NCBI GenBank assembly: GCA_003993805.1
Contig: RSEF01000004.1
Location: 15,254,633 to 15,318,632 of the forward strand
Direction of reading: 5' to 3'
DNA length: 64,000 nucleotides
DNA from: Himantopus leucocephalus
Lineage: Eukaryota; Chordata; Aves; Charadriiformes; Recurvirostridae
How positions within the stretch are numbered: the stretch's first letter is position 1; each line of letters begins with the position of its first letter. Below the pieces are notes generated by a model. The model had not been told where the DNA came from, ran no database searches, and saw only the letters and a list, made by a program, of their open reading frames with translations. A program made the translations under genes and the position numbers. Of the stretch, positions 50,201 to 60,763 are shown piece after piece.

Positions 50201-52756
50201 GTGCTTTGCAGGTCTCTGCAGTGATTTTAATTACAGATACAGAATGGAATGAAGCAAGGAAAAAAAACACACCCTGGGGTTTTAAAACACCTGTCCATAC
50301 GAATAAGACACCTCCACATATTTAGATGTGGAGTGAGGCAAAGCAACGCTCCTGTAATCCATTAACGAACGTGACGCATATATTTCAACATCTGTGTATT
50401 CCAAACCTCTCACACTGGAGCGAGGGCAAGATAAGCCATTACTATTCTCTTCCTCACCCAAAACAGTTTCCACTTTGGATGCCAGGTGGGGAACTATAGA
50501 TTAATTAACTCCCAACTGGCATTGATGGGATAATTATACTCGCCTGTCTCTGCATTTCACTATTTCCAGCTGAACTGCCACACCAGAAAGTAAATCCTAA
50601 TCATGAACCTCCGCTTCATCGCTGTATCCCAACAAGGCGCTGACCTCTTACCTGCGGAGGCTGGGACACACAATTCAGAAGAAGTTAATAGAATATTTTT
50701 AAAGAAATAAAAGTGCCGCAGCCTCAAAACATGAAAAGGATGGGCTACAAAGGAGCACTCATATAGAGAGCAATTATATTTTTGATATCTAATGGTTCTG
50801 CCTCAGGAAGCAAGAGCTGGCTAGCATCAAACTGTATAAAAGAAAGGATTATGGGCTCACGAAAAAAAAAAAGAATGCCATTTTGATTTAAAACCCAGCA
50901 AAGCATAGTGCAGATTTGTTATTTTAACTCACAGCGCTTAATTCCTATAACGAGCCAGAATGCCATTAAGGATGGAAAATACTTGAAATACTTATGGTAC
51001 AAGAAATTAGAAGTAACCTCACTTTTCATCAATGGCTGTTCACCAAATAGGCCATTTTTCGCTTCTCAAAACCATCTTGCGCTTGCACAATACATCTCGG
51101 CTACACAAGATTTCAGCAGGAAAAAAAAAACCAAACCCAAAAAAGGTGTAAATTCATTTCTGAGAACCTCCACAGCATTTCCCAGTTTATTGTAACTCCC
51201 AGTCAAAGGAGTCCAAACAACCCTCCTCGTGGCTTCCCGACCAGCAGCAGAAGCAGGTCCCACCTGCATTGCTGGGGTTCCGTACAGTGCCATCCATGCC
51301 GGTGCCACAGGTACCGCAGTCAAGTTTTTAAAATAAATTCTCCGCATTTAATCCCCTGTCCTAGCAATCATCATCACGGGTGAAATACAGAGTCTGCACT
51401 AAAAGAAAAAGATTTACTTCTTCCTCTATTCAAGAAATTAAAGGATAATCCCCAATTATTCAGAATACTTTTGTAGTCTAGTATCTCAATTTGCCATTTT
51501 ACTTTTATAGTAGGGGTTTTTGGTGGTTTTCTTGTGTTTGTTTTTTTTTGGTTTTTGAAGTGACTTGTGTCAAGAAGATTTAGAAATTATACAGAACTGA
51601 CTGCTGCTCCCTATTTTAAGGACAGGCTATGTTCAGGGTGCCTAGTTCAAAAGCAGCAACATGCAATATGATCACCTAAAAATATATAAATAAGTTCTTT
51701 CTGCCTTAGTCCATTAAAAAGTAAAAAAAAAAAAAAAAACCACCAAAAACAACAAACATCTCTAACATGGAAGTGGTCTCTACAGCATCACCACAGCAAC
51801 ACCTGACACCGGTCAAACATGAGAAACACAGAAAACAGGCCAAGGCAAAACACTGGACTGGAGAACTACGGCTGCGCCAAAATGTGGTGTTTTGAGGATG
51901 GGGAGCAGCGGCACAGGTTGGCTGCAGGTATTCGGGGAACGGCAGCCGCTGCCAGCCCCGGGGAGATGCCTGTCTCGTGGGGGTGTCACTCGCTGGGGTG
52001 TCTCCCCAGCGTCACCTGCACGGTGTCCCCCAGAGCAAGCTTCCTCCCGGGGATGCTCCTGGTGGCAGGGGACGTGCGAAAGGCTTTTGGAGACAGCGCG
52101 GGACCACCGGCTTCTGCGCCTGGAGAGCGATTCCTTCCAGCTGAGCACTTCTGCCCAGCCTGAAGCAGCCAAAGCACAGCGCAGGGCGTCACCCCACACC
52201 GCACACAAAGCACCGTGGGCTGTGGAAAAGCGTAAGGAAAAGGGACATCCGCAACTGAAGTCCTACCAAAAAAAAATTTTAAGGAATTTTTCAGATCCTG
52301 CGTTTGACCCAGATCTCCCTGCCAAGTTTTTGTGCTGTCACAATCACTTTTTGAGTTTGTTTTTTTTTCCTCTCCTTCCTTACGGTCAGGTGTGAATGTC
52401 CTCCAGGAACAGAAGGAAAAGCTTAGTTACCCTGGCAGGGCGTGGGGAACCCGGCAGTGTGGAGACATCCACCTCCTTAAGAGACCGCAGCAGTTAATGG
52501 TTACAGTGGTTAAAAATAAAAATCAGAATCAGATTTTTTTTAATTGGTGGCATTTTTTTTTTTAACCTAAATGAGTCACTGTTCACACGATTTCCTAAGG
52601 CCCCCAACCCCTGATAATATTCCTGAGAGGTGCAAGAGGTTTTGATGTCCGAGTGGGTTTATGCTTGTTTAGACGAGCTAAGTCTAAAGGATAACGCAGC
52701 TGTCTTGCCCTGGCCTCGCCTCCCATTCACATAAATGCTTTTTTCTTCTTTTTCAG
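50201..52756. other. Unique sequence, no gene recognised
   Basis: No gene or transposon is recognised. Poly-A runs occur at 51121-51130 and 51723-51740, and a T-rich tract at about 51520-51560. GC-rich DNA at about 51890-52170 yields overlapping open frames on both strands, without domains. Confidence 0.4.
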
Positions 52757-53045
52757 CTGCAGTTCCCGAGCCACAAGACCCAGACTGAGATGTGTGCGCT
52801 CCCACTCAGAGACAGGCCAAAGATTGGCCTTTTCAAGCTTTTTCACACAAGCGATCCTAACATCAAATCAGACTTCAGGCGCTCATACTTGGCCGAAGTT
52901 ACCAAAGCAGAGACTTTCTCCAAGGCGTCTCTTCAACCACCTCACGCAACCACAAAGCGGCAAACTCCCAGAAACGACCACCCTGGCTCCTCCACTGCCG
53001 GGTGGAGAGCTGTCTGCCCCTTCCCAAGAGCAAAGCCCTGCTCAG
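52757..53045 (+). other. Candidate exon behind a strong splice acceptor
   Basis: The site TGCTTTTTTCTTCTTTTTCAG ends at 52756 and is a near-ideal acceptor (long unbroken T/C tract). From 52757 the frame beginning LQFPSHKTQTEMCALPL is open for 108 codons. A donor-like CTCAG|GTGTAC lies at 53045/53046, which would make a 289-base exon (phase 0 to phase 1). The translation is rich in Ser, Lys, Arg and Pro and resembles no domain I know, and the last third looks low in information. The acceptor is good, but the coding claim is weak; a non-coding transcript is equally possible. Confidence 0.18.
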
Positions 53046-54969
53046 GTGTACATTTTGGAGGCTCTGTTTGGCACACTTGAAGTCACTCTTGGTCAAGGGA
53101 GACCTGAGCAGACACGCAAAGCCTGCTAGCAAAGGGTGTGCTCGTCCTGTACAACAGCAAGGCCACGGAAAGACACTTGCCTTGGGTTCAAGGGCTGTAC
53201 AAGGATGGTTGGATAGCCAACCCAGCTTGGCTGCCTCCATCCTGCGCTGTACGTAGCCCAGATGTAATAAACAGAGTTTCTTTGATATTACCTGCGTTCC
53301 CGAAGACCTGAGCAGAACTGCCGGGGGCTCAATTTAAGCGATTTTGGTTATTTAAACACTGGCTAGTGGTAAAGCCCAGCAGATCAGCCGTGCCCCTTTA
53401 TGTCTGCAGCCCCGGGACCAGGGAAAGGGGCATGGGGCTGCAAACAATGCTCCAGGCCAGCAGAGCCCACCACGGTCCCTGGTGGCACCCGCAAGCTTGG
53501 CTGTTGTCAGCAGGCCCTGAACACATGGTGTAAAGTAAGGTGGCCTCTGGGTATAACAAAATTGATGATCCCTGCCTTGCAGCACACAGGCGTGAGGCAG
53601 CGTGATAAATGCCAACTGCCAAAGACTTCACCACTCAACAAGTTGGTGACATTATCTTGATGCATCATGCGGGTTCTTCACCTGAAGGAGCAAGCTCCAC
53701 ACTGCAAAATTTTGCCCAGCTTTTCAACACCAGATCAGGAAAAAAACAAAACAAAACACAAAAGCAAAACACTTCTTCCCATGCAAGAAGGACCTCTTGA
53801 CTTGGCCGTAGTGGTGCAAAGAGAAGTGGTGCGGCTCGTGGGCTCTCCTCCAGCAGGACCCTCAACACGAGCTGGTGCCCCCACGGGCAGCACCCACCGG
53901 TCCTACGGCACCGATCCGGTCTGGGATCCCTGCGCTACAGAGAGCTGCAGATTGCACGAGGATACTAATTTCTGCTGGTTTATTATAATCATGTGTATGA
54001 TAAGCAGAGCTTACAGCACATCATAAAACTAACGCTTTTTCTGCTCTGCAAAAGAATGTTGTGCTAGAGCTGACTTGCAAATGGGGCTAAGATGAAACAG
54101 AGGAAACACGATTTTTTTTCTTGCTCAAACAATCACTCCCAATTGTGTTTGAAACTTCACATTTTTGTCAGGTGAGCTCTAGATAAATACACTGGCAGAT
54201 AAATAAACACACCGGTAATGGTTAACAAGCCACCTTTCGACAAGATTGATAATCCATTTGTACAAGTTCGTCTGTGTGTCAAAAACCCCAATCCCATAAC
54301 GTGCACATGTTATTCTTCACGAAGAAGAAAGATGACCTCCTGTCACACCCCATCTATCCCGACCCACTCCATTCCCCATAAAACGCCATCTTCATCTGTC
54401 CACTCAGGCTTTCCACAAAAATCCCATCTCCTCCATGCTTAATAAAAGGCGTATAGAAAAACTTATGAAAAAGATTTCTGTGAAAAACTCAGTAATGGTG
54501 TCAATGACAGAACAAAAAGTGTTCTGGTGAGAGATGCAATACAAAACGCCGCTTACTTTCCGTTATGAAATGATAGCTATATTTCCTTAGGTGACACCTC
54601 TTTCCGACAATCTCTGTGGCCGTCACTTTCTCTTTCTTATAAACCCTGCTGAAAACCCGGTCTCTGAAACTTTATATTAAACTATCCAAAGGGATGAAGC
54701 AAGGGAATGGCAAATTATTAAAAAAAAATAAAAATTAACCTATTTGAAAACCAAGTCATCCAAGAGCCATTCAAATAACTCCATTTTCCCTTCTTCTCTC
54801 CCCTTCCTTATCCCAAGTCTCAGATCCCAAGCCCAGAGCCCGCTGGAGCAGGAACCTGCCCATGGCACGACGACACTGCCGGTCCCGAAGGGCTTCTGGG
54901 CACCGTCGCAACACAACGTGCCACCGGAGCACCGCAGATTTTGATGCATTTGTATATTTTGGGGGTGCA
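53046..54969. other. Unique sequence, no gene recognised
   Basis: No gene or transposon is recognised. An AAAAC-type repeat lies at about 53739-53770. Confidence 0.4.
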
Positions 54970-55130
54970 GGTGAGACTGTTTTGATTAATTCAGGCTGGA
55001 TTGGCAGAACAGAGCGAGCATCTCAGTAAGATTTGGGTGTCTCAATCTGNGGTGAGACTGTTTTGACTAATTCAGGCTGGATTGGCAGAACAGAGCGAGC
55101 ATCTCAGTAAGATTTGGGTGTCTCAATCTG
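54970..55130. repeat. 80-base direct duplication split by a single N (probably assembly artefact)
   Basis: Copy 1 is 54970-55049 and copy 2 is 55051-55130, with one N between them at 55050. The copies are the same length and differ at only one base (GATTAATTC against GACTAATTC). This is the signature of two contig ends that overlap by 80 bases and were placed end to end rather than merged, with the one mismatch a heterozygous site or a read error. Confidence 0.9.
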
Positions 55131-58100
55131 GCTCCTTTAAGAATGCTCCTATAAAAAAAACCCAAACAAACAACTTCCCAACTTTACCTTCTAAGTAAAC
55201 ATCCCGGTTTTATTTTTCCTGAATCAATAAAAAAAAAATGTATAAGGGTTTTTATGACTCTCTTGATTTTTAAAAGAGCCCTTTAGAAAGAAGAAAACCT
55301 ACTGACTATCCAAGAAAATAAAAATTTTATACAAAAAAAGAGCTGTCAAAACCATTGGCTAATTAAAAAAACTTGCTAATTTCTTGAAATCACAGTAAGC
55401 TTGATTTTGGGTGAAGCCACAGCAGGTACATAACTTTAAGGCAAAAATGTAGTTCTCCTCTTGATGTCTTTAAATCAGATAAAGGAGACAGAAGAAGAAA
55501 GAAAATCAACTGGTTTAAACTGATGGGGTATGTTTCTGAACAGCTACGAATTAATATAAAAACAGTATTTCAAGATGGAATTTGAAGAAAAAAGGGCTGG
55601 CGGAGGACAAGCGTATGACTATCTGTTCGCAGCACGCGAGAGCATCATGGGACAAAACAAAGATGTTTGCTTCTGACCTGTTGGCTTCCAACCTTTCGGA
55701 AGGCTGGAAGGGGGAAGATCATTTTGCATGTAAAGGCACCTCCAAATGCTTAATTATAAAGTTTAATCCCAAGCAAAAACCTCACAGAAGACGCAATTAA
55801 GCTTCTGCCTGGTTCCAGCTTGGATTGACAGAACAAAACCAATCCCAGCCAGAGGGAAGAAACCTCACCACAGTTAACACGGCCCAGCAAGCAGCTTCTC
55901 CGTTGACTTCTTTTTTACCAAAAAAAAGTTCAGGTTTTGCTTGTTTGTGTTTCTAAAAGGTCCCAGGAGGGCAGAAGATAGCTGAAACACAGCCTACCTT
56001 TCCACACTGCACCAGCCAAATTAAAATTTTCAGCATCTGAACATTTCACGCAAACTTACCCCATCTTTTCAAGCACCTCTACGGTTTCAACCAGTGGAAA
56101 AACACCGGGAAAGTACAAAGATCCACAGAAATATGTGTGCCACAGGCAGCGGGCACCTCTGCTCACTGTGGTCGAGCTGCCTGTGCTCCGGGATGGCCAC
56201 AACCCGGCTCAGCCATGTGGCCTCGGAGCAGATGCTCCGCCAAGATGAGCTCCGGGAAAGGTTGCCCAGGACCCATTCCCCTCCCACAGGAGCTGCGTTT
56301 GAGCTGGGACGACACACGCTCGATGGACTCATCTGCAGACAAACTACCTTTTTGGTTTCTACACCTTAGGAAGCTTTACAACTCATTTAAAGGCAACATC
56401 TTGGATTTTTTATACTGTTTAAAGCACCATTTTTATAGGCTCAGAGCATACAACGGTATCACAGCTCGAAATCTGTCGTGTCACGCATATGAAACGCTTC
56501 TCAGAGTAGGTACACTGCTTCATCACCTGCCCATCCACACAAAACAAACACTGTCCAGTTTGCTTCGCGCTGGGGGGAAGAGGGGAAACTCTTCAGAAAC
56601 ACAATAGTCACCAACATTCAGCCACGTGAGGATTTAGCCACAGAGTCGGTAACTCGCTTTTCACTGACCTGTTTTTGCAAACTTGCACCGAAAACATTTT
56701 TGTTCCCTCATTTTAATTTAATTTAATTGAGAAGCAGGTGCCTGCCGCCATCCCGCAGGGCACATTTATATACTCATGCTGACGTTACAGAGGTTCCCTA
56801 CCATTCCTGCTGCACGAGCCAAATCTGGCTTGCCAGTCGCGCAGGGACAGCCACCGTCTCGCCACCAGCCACCACGGCAGAGCAAGAAATTGGTGCAGCC
56901 TCAGGTCCTGCTGAAGGACCCAAAGCCGGGCACTCGGGTCCCAACCCCACCGGAGCGACGGATAGATGGACAGCCATCTNGCGGCGAAGGCTCCCCCAGG
57001 GTAATTCCCCATCCCTCTGCTGTGCCGCAGGGTGGTGGCAGTGGGCTGCTGGGGTTCGGTTCAGCTGCAGTGACTGGTTTTCTTCACGACTGGTCCCCTT
57101 GCAGGGATAATTCAAAGCATTATTTCATCATACATGATTTGCGTATTTCCAACGTACGGAATTAAAACCACAATGGTCAAAATAAAACCTCAGTGGGGAT
57201 GACACACAATTCATACCACGGAGAGCAAAACAGGGCAGGGAGGAGCAGGGTGAGAAAGGACCAGAAACGGAAAGCCGGAGCGGCTCAGTTACCTGGGAGA
57301 TACACCCCTCTCCAGGCGATACGATCTACTATTTTCTCAGGCTAATACGACGTCAAATCCCAAAACCACGTGAAGGTTGCTCAGCTAAAGGGTCTGCTTC
57401 CAGAGATCAAGAGATCTCAGCATCTACTGAACTCGGCATGAGCCATATTCACATGCACAGCTCATTGATAAAAATAATGCCCAGCTCCTCAGCCGGGGCT
57501 TTTCATCTGTGGGTCCGGAAGCACGGCAGGACCGGGGAGGATGGCATCATTAGCTCCATTTTACAAACTGCAAAGCTAAGACAGTGAGCTAACAGGACTT
57601 GTCCAAAATTCATCCTTGCAGAGGCAAGGAGAGACAAGCCAACGGGCCAGAGCTCTTTTTCACCATTTTATGCTTCGGGCTACACCCCTCGATGCCCAGA
57701 ACAAGGCACAGTTCACTAAATGGACGCGCTGCCAGGAGCTCACACCATTTCGTAGCCAATTTTTAACAGGTTTAAAATCCTCTGAAGTCAAAGCAAGTGT
57801 TTCCCGGAAATCGTGTAACTGCGTGCTTTTATCTTTTTTGTGTGTGTCTTTTTCTTTTTTAAAAGTATTAAAGCCAAGAATTCTGTCCACTCCTTGGGCG
57901 GGTGGGAAGGTGTTTAGCACCAAAGGTATAATCAAGCGCTCAGATAGGCTTAGGAGTTTTAAAGCGAGACATATGTAATAAAAGCAATCACAGTCAACAA
58001 ACTACTAAGAAGAGCCGTAATGGGATTATCTGTCAACACAAACAAAAGGATAAATACGAGCAAAACCATCAGTCCCTGAAACCTAATTCTCGTGTACTTA

Positions 58101-58620
58101 ATCTAAGACTATGACAGGGAGATTAAAAAACCTGAGGATCAAATAAAAAGTTATTGATTGTAAAATTCTTGCTTTAAACAAAGTATTTGTTTATGGTTTA
58201 AGCTAACCAGCATACAAAGTGTACGGCAGCAGCTAATTTAACCACAGACACCAAAGAAACTGCACCATCCCCATCGAGCAGCCGACCAGAGGGGTACGAT
58301 TCCGGCGCTTGCGCTGAACCTCCTGTTCGCCCTCACCGCCTTCCAGAGGGAAACTTCTCTGCCTTCGCCACCTTCAAGCAGCAGGAAAAAAAAAAAAAAA
58401 ACCCAACCCACCACTAAATCACAATGTAGCTGACGCCAAACACACAGTTGCATTCAAATCCCCTTTTCACTTTGCCAGCGTTACTTGTGTGAACAAGGCC
58501 AAAGCTGAAACACTCTCCTTTACAGCCCCAGGATCAGGAAGCCAGCACAGCCCTGGGAACCGCGATCTGCACCGACCTCCCTTGCATTAGAGCAGCGCTA
58601 AAGCAAAGAGCGACTGATCC
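55131..58620. other. Unique sequence, no gene recognised
   Basis: No gene is recognised. A single N lies at 56980, with no duplicated flank. GC-rich DNA at about 56730-57110 yields open frames on both strands that read through that N. Poly-A lies at about 58384-58400. Confidence 0.4.
56980..56980. other. Single-N assembly gap
   Basis: One N interrupts otherwise unique GC-rich sequence. Unlike most gaps here, it is not in a homopolymer and its flanks are not duplicated, so missing sequence is possible. Confidence 0.9.
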
Positions 58621-58852
58621 TTGAACCGCCTCTGCCGCCCGACGCTCTCCTCAAGTCCGCAGTTTAAAGCACGGCATCGCTCCTCGCAAACGCGGTAACC
58701 GCTGGACGCGGCGTTTGGCAGAAGCAGCGCCCCTGGGCGTGTGCACGCGCCGGCGGGCGAGCGGAGAGAGGCGCACACGCGGGCACACGCGCGTGCACAG
58801 GCACCGCCCTCGCCGGCGGCAGCGGGGCGCAGGGAGGGAACGCAGGCATGTT
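58621..58852. promoter_or_regulatory. CpG island
   Basis: I count about 35 CpG dinucleotides in 230 bases, by far the densest cluster in the window. Alternating purine-pyrimidine stretches of CGCACACGCGGGCACACGCG type lie at about 58770-58795. CpG islands normally mark unmethylated promoters of housekeeping or developmental genes. No coding exon is recognised next to it. On the + side it is followed by a homeodomain-site-rich block and a TATA-like box at 59.57 kb. On the minus side several short GC-rich open frames are present, without domains. It is the best candidate for a transcription start region in the window. Confidence 0.6.
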
Positions 58853-58974
58853 TTTATTCCTCCCACTCTTTCACAGAAAACCTTGCCAGCTGCCCTCTTA
58901 CCTTTCATATGTTCAGCACAGCTGCCAAGGCTCCATCCAGATGAAAGGTTTGAAGCATGACACAGAAGCATCTA

Positions 58975-59112
58975 CCCCGCTTCCCTTTCAATCTAATTAC
59001 CGGATTCACCTGAGCGCACGTAGGAGGGAAGAGAGGGGGCCCGGCAGCGTGAAGAGGCTGTGGCAGCTCCCAGTTAATTTGATGGGACCCAACTTCTGAT
59101 CCAATTAAAACC
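58975..59112. promoter_or_regulatory. Candidate enhancer or promoter-proximal element
   Basis: This block just downstream of the CpG island carries TAATTA at 58994-58999, an E-box CACCTG at 59007-59012, GTTAATTTG at about 59073-59081 and CAATTAAAAC at 59102-59111. It is repeat-free. The mix of homeodomain sites and an E-box beside a CpG island suggests a developmental control element; that is inference from motifs and position. Confidence 0.3.
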
Positions 59113-59568
59113 CAGCATTCGGGGACGAGCAGAGGGCTTTTCACCGCTGCCGACCCTACCTACCGGGATGAGTGATCCCGAGAGCTCGCTGCGCTGCGCT
59201 CGTTTCTTAGGGCCGGCGCCCTCGTACGCTGCGATCGATGAAGAGATCCTCGTTTACTTAATAAGATGGGATCCGGCCCTCGTTGCACAAAAAGCCTCAG
59301 CGATGCCCACCAAACCAGCAGCGCAGCCACTGGGAAGGCTGCCTCGGATAGGGACACCTGCCCGCGTCTCCTATAAACGGGAGACTTATTTCCCTGCCCT
59401 GCTCTGCCCCACGCTAACAGACACCCCAACGCTGCTTCCCCGCACCAGGATTTCGGGTCCCCCCCGTCTTTTTAGGAAACCGTTCCCTCTCCCCTTTGCA
59501 CGAATGCCAGAAGTCCGCTCTAACCTCTCCTTGTGTGACACACGCAGCTGCCAGCTCCCCAAGAGGAG
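59113..59568. other. CpG-enriched sequence between island and TATA-like box
   Basis: The interval is GC-rich with many CpG at about 59130-59290. The 135-codon + strand frame at 59168-59575 begins MSDPESSLRCARFLG and has no recognised domain. It overlaps the TATA-like site, which argues against it being a real gene if that site is used. Confidence 0.35.
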
Positions 59569-59575
59569 TATATAA
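59569..59575 (+). promoter_or_regulatory. TATA-like box
   Basis: The heptamer TATATAA lies in the context GGAGTATATAATAGAC, in otherwise GC-rich DNA downstream of a CpG island. A start site about 30 bases on (near 59600) would put the ATG at 59635 about 35 bases into the transcript. The spacing is compatible with a core promoter, but a single TATA word in isolation is weak evidence. Confidence 0.25.
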
Positions 59576-59634
59576 TAGACCAGAAGGCTCCATGTGCATT
59601 TTTCGTCTCCTTACGCAACCGTGCCCCTCCGCAC

Positions 59635-59844
59635 ATGACTGAGGAGATTTTCCGCAAACAGTTCAGCTATCCACCTAATGCTTACTTAATGGAAGTGTTT
59701 TCAGAAAAACACTACAAGAATTTTCAAATAGAAACAATTAGCATTCACAGTAATTTGCATCTACTTTCCCCCATTTCTAAAGCAGCATGCTCTGCTTTAA
59801 TATTAACCCCTGCGTGTTCATCAAAGCCCAGTGCAGGGGAGTGA
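59635..59844 (+). other. 69-codon open frame downstream of the TATA-like box
   Basis: I do not recognise this frame. It begins MTEEIFRKQFSYPPNAYLME and continues with FSEKHYKNFQIETISIHSNL, then a Ser/Ala-rich end. The composition is protein-like (charged and aromatic residues mixed), but the ATG context has C at -3, which is poor. No splice donor is obvious before the stop. It could be a first coding exon, a small protein or chance. Confidence 0.15.
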
Positions 59845-60710
59845 GCCACACAACTCCCATTAGAGACCACGGGAGCAATTACATTCAACGGTGAAAAGAT
59901 TACACGACGATGCTTGAAACTTAGGGGGACTACTCTTTGTTTTAAAGCATCCTGCGAGTCAGCAAAATGAGCGGCTTCCATCATGCCGCAGCTATTTTCT
60001 TTTTTCTTTTATTTCCTAATCCGTTCTCCTGTACATCCACAAACCTCGGCAAGGGACTAGCGATGGGATTTACAAGTGCAGTATTCACCAAACCGCTCCC
60101 CCCATCACCTAAGGTGCCCTGAATGCACGACGGGCTGAGACCAGGGCAGCCAAGCTCCTCCGGAGGCTGGGAGAAGCCCTGTCCCTGGGGTGGGGAGGCA
60201 GAGGGAGAGGTTTCATTAGCCTGAAATTTTGATCCAGGCTCATTTTGAAAGCCAGCTATCTCACCAACATTTACGTCTCAGAAATCACAGTAAGCACCTT
60301 TACGCTGGGAAGCCTGGCTTTTCCAAAATATGGAACAGCACGTCCCGCCTTTGAGATTTTGCAAAAATATCAGAACACGAGTATCTCACTCGCTACGAGG
60401 ATCGTATCTTTGAAGACACATCGTGCCTTGTACTCGCACGGTGGTTTGTGGCCCAAGCGGGTCGGCCCCTGGGGTAGGCACCGTTTCCTATGCCTACATC
60501 GTGCAGAAGAAGGTGAGCAGATGGGGACGAGAGGAGGCACAGAGTAATTCCCACGAAACAAGACTGTATTTGCCAAGGTACCCAAGAGAGTTACGGCTCA
60601 ATCAACATGAGATGAGCATACTCTATGAGGCAAAGAAGAAAGGGAGCAGCTTCTTATTAAAACACGGCATCTTTTTGCTGTCTAGCACAGAGCTCCACAA
60701 GATAGCGAGC

Positions 60711-60711
<1 letters not shown>
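59845..60711. other. Unique sequence, nothing recognised
   Basis: No gene or repeat is recognised. Short open frames (up to 149 codons at 60423-60872 +) run through the poly-C tract, where they encode poly-Pro, and are not genes. Confidence 0.4.
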
Positions 60712-60762
<51 letters not shown>

Positions 60763-60763
60763 N
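60712..60763. other. Poly-C run of 51 bases with a single-N gap
   Basis: An uninterrupted run of 51 C ends in N at 60763. A homopolymer of this kind is exceptional for vertebrate DNA and sits at a contig end, so its length is unreliable. The complementary G-run could form quadruplex structures. Confidence 0.9.
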
